A stretch of 64,000 bases of DNA, taken from DASPOF01 sp035626155. Lineage in GTDB: Bacteria; Desulfobacterota; Binatia; Binatales; Binataceae. This document shows, in pieces, positions 63,909 to 64,000 of this stretch. The stretch lies in the NCBI GenBank assembly GCA_035626155.1, contig DASPOF010000127.1, forward strand, positions 1 to 64,000. The letters run 5' to 3'. Numbering within the stretch: the first letter of the stretch is position 1; every line of letters starts with the position of its first letter. The notes below the pieces were generated by a model. The model was not told the origin of the DNA and did not search any database. It saw nothing but the letters and a program-made list of their open reading frames with translations. The position numbers and the translations under genes are program-made.

Positions 63909-64000
63909 TGCAATCGGCACCATCAAGAAATGAAACCACTTCGGGTAACGGCCGGGGCGTGGTCTATCGGACTGCCTGCCAGAACCCGGGCTGCGGATTC
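63909..64000 (+). CDS. Partial gene at right edge, start of unknown protein
   Basis: Open from the ATG at 63909 to the edge (30 codons). The start is polar (QSAPSRNETTSGNGRG), then VVYRTACQNPGCGF with a Cys-x4-Cys pair that may begin a zinc site. A purine-rich GGGGAAGGGACG lies about ten bases upstream. The sigma-54 promoter match about 90 bases upstream supports a real gene. Function unknown. Confidence 0.6.

Overview
The window is GC-rich chromosomal DNA from a Gram-negative bacterium. It encodes outer-membrane LPS machinery (LptD, a lipid A acyltransferase), a class A penicillin-binding protein, a complete tryptophan operon, an ISC iron-sulfur operon and a split P-protein glycine cleavage system. 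I see no phage, insertion sequence, CRISPR array, tRNA or rRNA. The mix of gene families, the frequent GTG/TTG starts and several conserved proteins of unknown function suggest a deltaproteobacterium-like or Binatota-like lineage. That placement is inference and no marker here settles it.

Layout. 1-11.3 kb (minus strand): a leader peptide and attenuator, then trpE-trpG-trpD-trpC-trpF-trpB-trpA-accD-folC-lptD, nearly all overlapping or a few bases apart; lptD runs off the left edge. 11.4-13.7 kb: argS and a SPOR-domain protein, same strand. 13.8-20.4 kb: an SDR oxidoreductase, a protein of unknown function, a RecD2-type helicase, a MATE transporter and a GT39-like glycosyltransferase. 20.4-25.5 kb: a one-carbon module, with folD divergent from gcvT-gcvPA-gcvPB and no gcvH. 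25.5-26.9 kb: mobA and a GNAT-like protein. 27.2-37.1 kb (plus strand): mutS, an AmiC-type amidase, glnD, xerC-like, M50 protease, scpA and scpB; the run from the amidase to scpA is joined by 4-base stop/start overlaps. 37.2-41.2 kb: a large FAD/Fe-S oxidoreductase converging on a UbiA-family prenyltransferase.

41.4-46.9 kb (minus): iscS-iscU-iscA-hscB-hscA-iscX plus a conserved protein of unknown function. A perfect palindrome of the IscR/Rrf2 type overlaps the probable iscS -10. No iscR or fdx is present. 47.3-49.2 kb: secF without secD, a small unknown protein and two overlapping CxxC (zinc-ribbon-like) genes, one of them only 56 aa. 49.4-55.7 kb: TrmI-like tRNA methyltransferase, a Tat-exported sulfite-oxidase-family protein, the class A PBP, an adenosine-specific kinase family protein, an SprT-like metalloprotein and a possible ferritin-like protein. 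55.8-63.5 kb: manC, manB, two convergent SDR genes separated by a hairpin-rich spacer, a CPBP-family membrane protease, lpxL and glgC. The right edge carries a good sigma-54 promoter match ahead of a truncated gene.

The most interesting signals are regulatory. They are a trp attenuator with an apparently leaderless or near-leaderless leader peptide at the head of an operon that also carries accD, folC and lptD; the IscR/Rrf2-type operator on an isc operon with no neighbouring regulator gene; the sigma-54 promoter at the right edge; and the palindrome cluster at 59.2-59.4 kb. I found no clearly new multi-gene defence or biosynthetic system.
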